Assembly (NCBI GenBank): GCA_964565865.1
Contig: CAZMGM010000056.1
Span: forward strand, 1 to 9,074
Source of the DNA: CBDAPI01 sp964565865
GTDB taxonomy: Bacteria > Acidobacteriota > UBA6911 > RPQK01 > CBDAPI01
Length of the DNA: 9,074 bases
Direction of reading: 5' to 3'
Made by a program: the position numbers and the translations under genes. Below, piece after piece: positions 6,225 through 9,074 of this stretch (the stretch's first letter is position 1; each line of letters opens with the position of its first letter). Under the pieces are notes generated by a model. That model was not told the origin of the DNA, did not search any database, and saw only the letters and a list, made by a program, of their open reading frames with translations.

Positions 6225-7574
6225 TTAGACGAGTTCCTCGAGGGGAATTCCATCGGTATCGTCGATGGAGTTGGAGATCTTGACCGGACGGCCGGTGGGA
6301 CTCATCAATTCCTTGTGCCAGTCAATTCCGAGAGCTTTGTAAACGGTAGCCAGGAGATCTCCCATCGTCACCATGCGCTCGGCCACGTACCCACCTGTCT
6401 CGTCGCTGGCCCCCACGATCTGTCCCCCGCGGATGCCGCCTCCCCCCAGGGCCACCGACCAGCATTCCGGCCAGTGGTCGCGCCCGTGACCTGGGTTCAG
6501 GTGGGGAGTCCGCCCAAACTCACCCATAACAATTACAACCGTGGTCTCCAGAAGACCCCTCTGGTCCAGATCTTTCATAAGGGCCGAGAGCGCCCGGTCC
6601 AGTGGCGGCACTAGGACATCCCGGTGTTTAGCGTCGTTGTCACCATGGGTATCCCATACGTTGTGACTGTAGCCTGAAGCAGTCACGAAGCGGCTGCCGG
6701 CCTCGACCAGCCGCCGGGCCAGGAGTACGCTCTGGCCGAACTTGTGTTTTCCGTAGGCCTCTTTGGTCTTTTCAGATTCACCCGATAGATCAAACGCCTC
6801 TCGGACTTTGGGAGAGAGAATCATCTGCAGGGCCTTCTCCCGGAAGCCGTCCATATTGGAGAACTCTGCCAGTTCCACTTTCTGGCGGTAAGAGCGATCC
6901 ACGATCTTGAGGAAGGAACTGCGGCTCTCCAGACTTTCAACCGGAAACGATTGCGGCAGTGCAAGGTCAGCTACCTGGATCCCTTTTTCTCCCCGGTCCG
7001 AGAGGATCATGGGGTCATAGGCAGCGCCCAGAAAAGCGGACCTAAAAATATCGTTGTAGCGCTTGGCATCGGCCGAGTCCCACCCGGGACAGAGGATATG
7101 GGGAGGCACGTCACCCCTGGGCCCCAACTCCTTACTGATAATGGAGGGAAAGCTAGGGAACTCCATGGCAGCGTTGGGCCGGTGACCCGTCAGTGCATAA
7201 TAGGTCGCCTGAGGGTGATTGTTCTCCTCGGTGTGCATGGAGCGGATGAGAGAGAGCTTGTCCATGTGCCTGGCTGTGAGCGGCAACAGCTCCGAGATCT
7301 GAACGCCATCCATGTTCGTGGAGATGGCTCTGAAACCGGTGTTCCCCTTGGGATCCCAGGTGTCCATCTGACTGGGACCACCCCCCAGCCAGAGCATGAT
7401 ACAGGCCTCGGCCTTGCCGGCGCCTGAGGCCGTCTTGCTGCCGGCAGCCATCACGCTCCGCACCTCCAGCAATTGACTCAGGCTGAGTCCCAGAACTCCG
7501 ATCGATCCTACCCGCAGAAAATCCCGCCGGGCCAAATCCGCTTCCGAACAAGTAAGACAACCGACCTTTTTCAT
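6225..7574 (-). CDS. DUF1501 family protein with twin-arginine signal
   Basis: Exported 449-residue protein of the DUF1501 family, which is placed in the alkaline phosphatase/sulfatase-like fold group; its reaction is not established. The N-terminus has ARRDFLRVGSIG with the twin arginine at 16-17 and a hydrophobic run, so export by Tat is expected. Family landmarks in order are LWLGGGPSQMDTWDPK (61-76), DKLSLIRSMHT (105-115), NNHPQATYYALTG (118-130), WDTHGDN (307-313), and MGEFGRTP with GHGRDHWP (350-369). The Asp/His-rich motifs are the likely metal or catalytic residues, by analogy. Two cysteines (CLTC, 6-9) precede the Tat motif. The ATG at 7574 fits the family start, but no clear Shine-Dalgarno precedes it. 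It follows the DUF1549/DUF1553 gene by 62 bases on the same strand, the standard arrangement. Confidence 0.95.
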   Translation of the reverse strand: MKKVGCLTCSEADLARRDFLRVGSIGVLGLSLSQLLEVRSVMAAGSKTASGAGKAEACIMLWLGGGPSQMDTWDPKGNTGFRAISTNMDGVQISELLPLTARHMDKLSLIRSMHTEENNHPQATYYALTGHRPNAAMEFPSFPSIISKELGPRGDVPPHILCPGWDSADAKRYNDIFRSAFLGAAYDPMILSDRGEKGIQVADLALPQSFPVESLESRSSFLKIVDRSYRQKVELAEFSNMDGFREKALQMILSPKVREAFDLSGESEKTKEAYGKHKFGQSVLLARRLVEAGSRFVTASGYSHNVWDTHGDNDAKHRDVLVPPLDRALSALMKDLDQRGLLETTVVIVMGEFGRTPHLNPGHGRDHWPECWSVALGGGGIRGGQIVGASDETGGYVAERMVTMGDLLATVYKALGIDWHKELMSPTGRPVKISNSIDDTDGIPLEELV

Positions 7575-7606
7575 CTGATTACGAATGTCTCAAAAATCCA
7601 TACTCA

Positions 7607-7625
7607 AAAAGAATTGCCTTCTTTT
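7607..7625. repeat. A/T-rich hairpin between the DUF1553 and DUF1501 genes
   Basis: AAAAGAA (7607-7613) pairs with TTCTTTT (7619-7625) around the loop TTGCC. On the minus strand it lies just after the DUF1553 stop and is followed by one more T. With a single G-C pair the stem is weak, so it is at most a leaky terminator or a spacer structure between two genes that normally act together. Confidence 0.2.
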
Positions 7626-7636
7626 ACAAAGACCTT

Positions 7637-9074
7637 CTAGTGATTATACGCGAACTCCCGGGAAGTCAGCAGCGCCCACGTCAAATCGGCGAAGGCGTTC
7701 CTGCGCGCCGGCTCATCAACTTGCTTCAATACCTCTACCAGCTCCGTCTGTTCCTCCTGAGTTGGAAGGCGTGAAAAAGCCGCCAGGTAGAGTCGCTCCA
7801 CAATAAGAGCATCCGACTCGCCGCTGTGGAGCAGCTGATCCAGACGGCCCCCTTCCCGGGTCAGCTTGGTCGTATACGTGTCTCCGGCATAGACATGCAG
7901 TGCCTGCGAGATACTGGGGCCGGCATTTTTCTCAGGCAGGGCATAACGCATGGTTCGTCCGTACAAGTCCAGAAACTGAGAGAAGTAGCGCACCGGTGAT
8001 TTCAACTGAATGGCGCGGATTCCTGGGGGCGGTTGGCCATGCAGGAACTCAGGCTTTTCGACAAAAACTTCAGGAACACCGGCCACCTGAGAGATAGCGT
8101 CCAGTAACACCTCTGCTTCCAAGGGCCTTGGGATAAAGTGCGAGTAATTGATCTCATCCTCGTGGTTGTTCTGGTTGGGCCGGCTCGACAGCTGATAGGT
8201 CCTGGATTGCACAATGAGACGAATCAGGTGTTTGAGATCGTGCCTGTTTTTCCGGAAGTTAGTTGCCAACGCCTTCAGAAGCTCGGGGTGGGTCGCAGGA
8301 TTGGAAGCCTTAAAGTCGTCCACCGGATCGACAATCCCCCTTCCGAAGAAGTATCCCCACATCCGATTCACCATTGCCTCGGCAAAGAAGGGATGGGAAG
8401 TGAGGTAGCCGGCCAATGCCAGGCGAGGATCCAGTCTCCGCTCCTCCGACAACAGCGTTCCATCTAGGAAGGCTGGCTCTACGACTGTCTTTTTGCGTGG
8501 ATGCTTGAGCAGTCCGGGCTGGCCCTTGTCTCCGTATCCGCCGGCCGGGTTGTCGAAGACAAGATCGTAGTATCCAATAAAATCGATGTTGCCGAAAAAA
8601 GCAGCCAGACCCCAGAACTGATCCTGTGACCAGGCCTCGAAAGGATGGTCGTGGCATTCGGCACAGTCGAACCTTCGCCCCGCAAACAGCCGAAGTTCCT
8701 CAGAAAGGATGCGTCCCGGCTGAGAGTTGTTCTCATAGTAGTGCCGGGAGGGCCTGTCCCGACCCTGGGCCGCCAAGCGCTCCCGGGCTATCTGGTCCAA
8801 AGGCTTGTTGGCGGCAACACTGCTTCGAAGCCATTCCCAGTAGAGCTGACTGTAATTGGGCTCCATCACCACCCGGAACAAATCGGAAAAGCGGAAGGTC
8901 CAGAAATCGACATATTCCGGCGAATCCAGGAGAACCCCGATCAGCTTGTCTCGCTTGTCCGGATCCGGATCGCTGAGGAACTCCTGTACCCGATTAGGCG
9001 GAGGCAGTGTACCAATAATGTCCAGACACACCCGCCTCAAGAATTCCGCGTCGTCGGAAAGCTCCGAAGGGATC
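7637..9074 (-). CDS. DUF1549/DUF1553 protein, 5' end outside the window
   Basis: The 478 visible residues are the C-terminal part of a large secreted protein of the DUF1549-DUF1553 architecture; the frame is open to the window edge, reading SDDAEFLRRVCLDIIGTLPP, where relatives have the first DUF1549 block, so the TTG at 9040 is not the start. The DUF1549 part carries FDCAECHDHPFEAW, a CxxCH sequence at bases 8665-8651 that resembles a c-type heme site and is conserved in the family. DUF1553 follows, with MVNRMWGYFFGRGIVDPVDDF, HDLKHLIRLIVQSRTYQLS, and the terminal block LTWALLTSREFAYNH before a TAG stop. Full-length relatives often carry a cytochrome-like or carbohydrate-binding N-terminus; that part is not visible. 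Function is unestablished; it is expected to act outside the cytoplasm with the DUF1501 protein. Confidence 0.95.
   Translation of the reverse strand, partial: IPSELSDDAEFLRRVCLDIIGTLPPPNRVQEFLSDPDPDKRDKLIGVLLDSPEYVDFWTFRFSDLFRVVMEPNYSQLYWEWLRSSVAANKPLDQIARERLAAQGRDRPSRHYYENNSQPGRILSEELRLFAGRRFDCAECHDHPFEAWSQDQFWGLAAFFGNIDFIGYYDLVFDNPAGGYGDKGQPGLLKHPRKKTVVEPAFLDGTLLSEERRLDPRLALAGYLTSHPFFAEAMVNRMWGYFFGRGIVDPVDDFKASNPATHPELLKALATNFRKNRHDLKHLIRLIVQSRTYQLSSRPNQNNHEDEINYSHFIPRPLEAEVLLDAISQVAGVPEVFVEKPEFLHGQPPPGIRAIQLKSPVRYFSQFLDLYGRTMRYALPEKNAGPSISQALHVYAGDTYTTKLTREGGRLDQLLHSGESDALIVERLYLAAFSRLPTQEEQTELVEVLKQVDEPARRNAFADLTWALLTSREFAYNH

Overview
The window looks like a chromosomal segment of a Gram-negative-type bacterium. 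The best taxonomic clue is at the right end: a DUF1549/DUF1553 protein followed by a Tat-exported DUF1501 protein. This pair is characteristic of Planctomycetota, Verrucomicrobiota and Acidobacteriota, often with a third secreted protein of the PPC-domain kind behind it. Nothing here separates these phyla; Acidobacteriota or a planctomycete-like lineage is my inference. Base composition looks moderately GC-rich, and non-ATG starts (TTG, GTG) seem common.

Left and centre (about 160-5850) form a small-molecule uptake and redox locus. On the minus strand, in transcription order, are a two-domain cupin (GTG start at 4902), a Tat-type periplasmic sugar-binding protein, a CUT2/RbsC-like permease, and a single-domain CUT2-type ATPase. 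Tight spacing from binding protein to ATPase implies one operon; the cupin lies 128 bases upstream on the same strand. An NAD-type short-chain dehydrogenase diverges from the cupin, and the 157-base gap between their start codons carries palindromes and weak promoter-like sequence. A convergent aldo/keto reductase closes the other end. Together they suggest import of a sugar, polyol or sugar-like compound, its oxidation or reduction by the dehydrogenase and aldo/keto reductase, and sensing or isomerisation by the cupin. The substrate cannot be read from the sequence.

Right part (about 5888-9074, minus strand) is the DUF1549/DUF1553 gene (its 5' end is outside the window), then DUF1501. Where the usual third gene would follow, there is a broken remnant: a signal peptide followed by the family's N-terminal motif split over two other reading frames, cut short before the dehydrogenase gene. 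This decayed gene is the clearest unannotated structure in the window.

Bases 1-160 hold no gene I can support. The only stretch above 300 bases without an intact gene is 5846-6224, which contains the remnant and a small inverted repeat. I found no RNA gene, CRISPR array, insertion sequence or defence system, and no convincing wholly new system.
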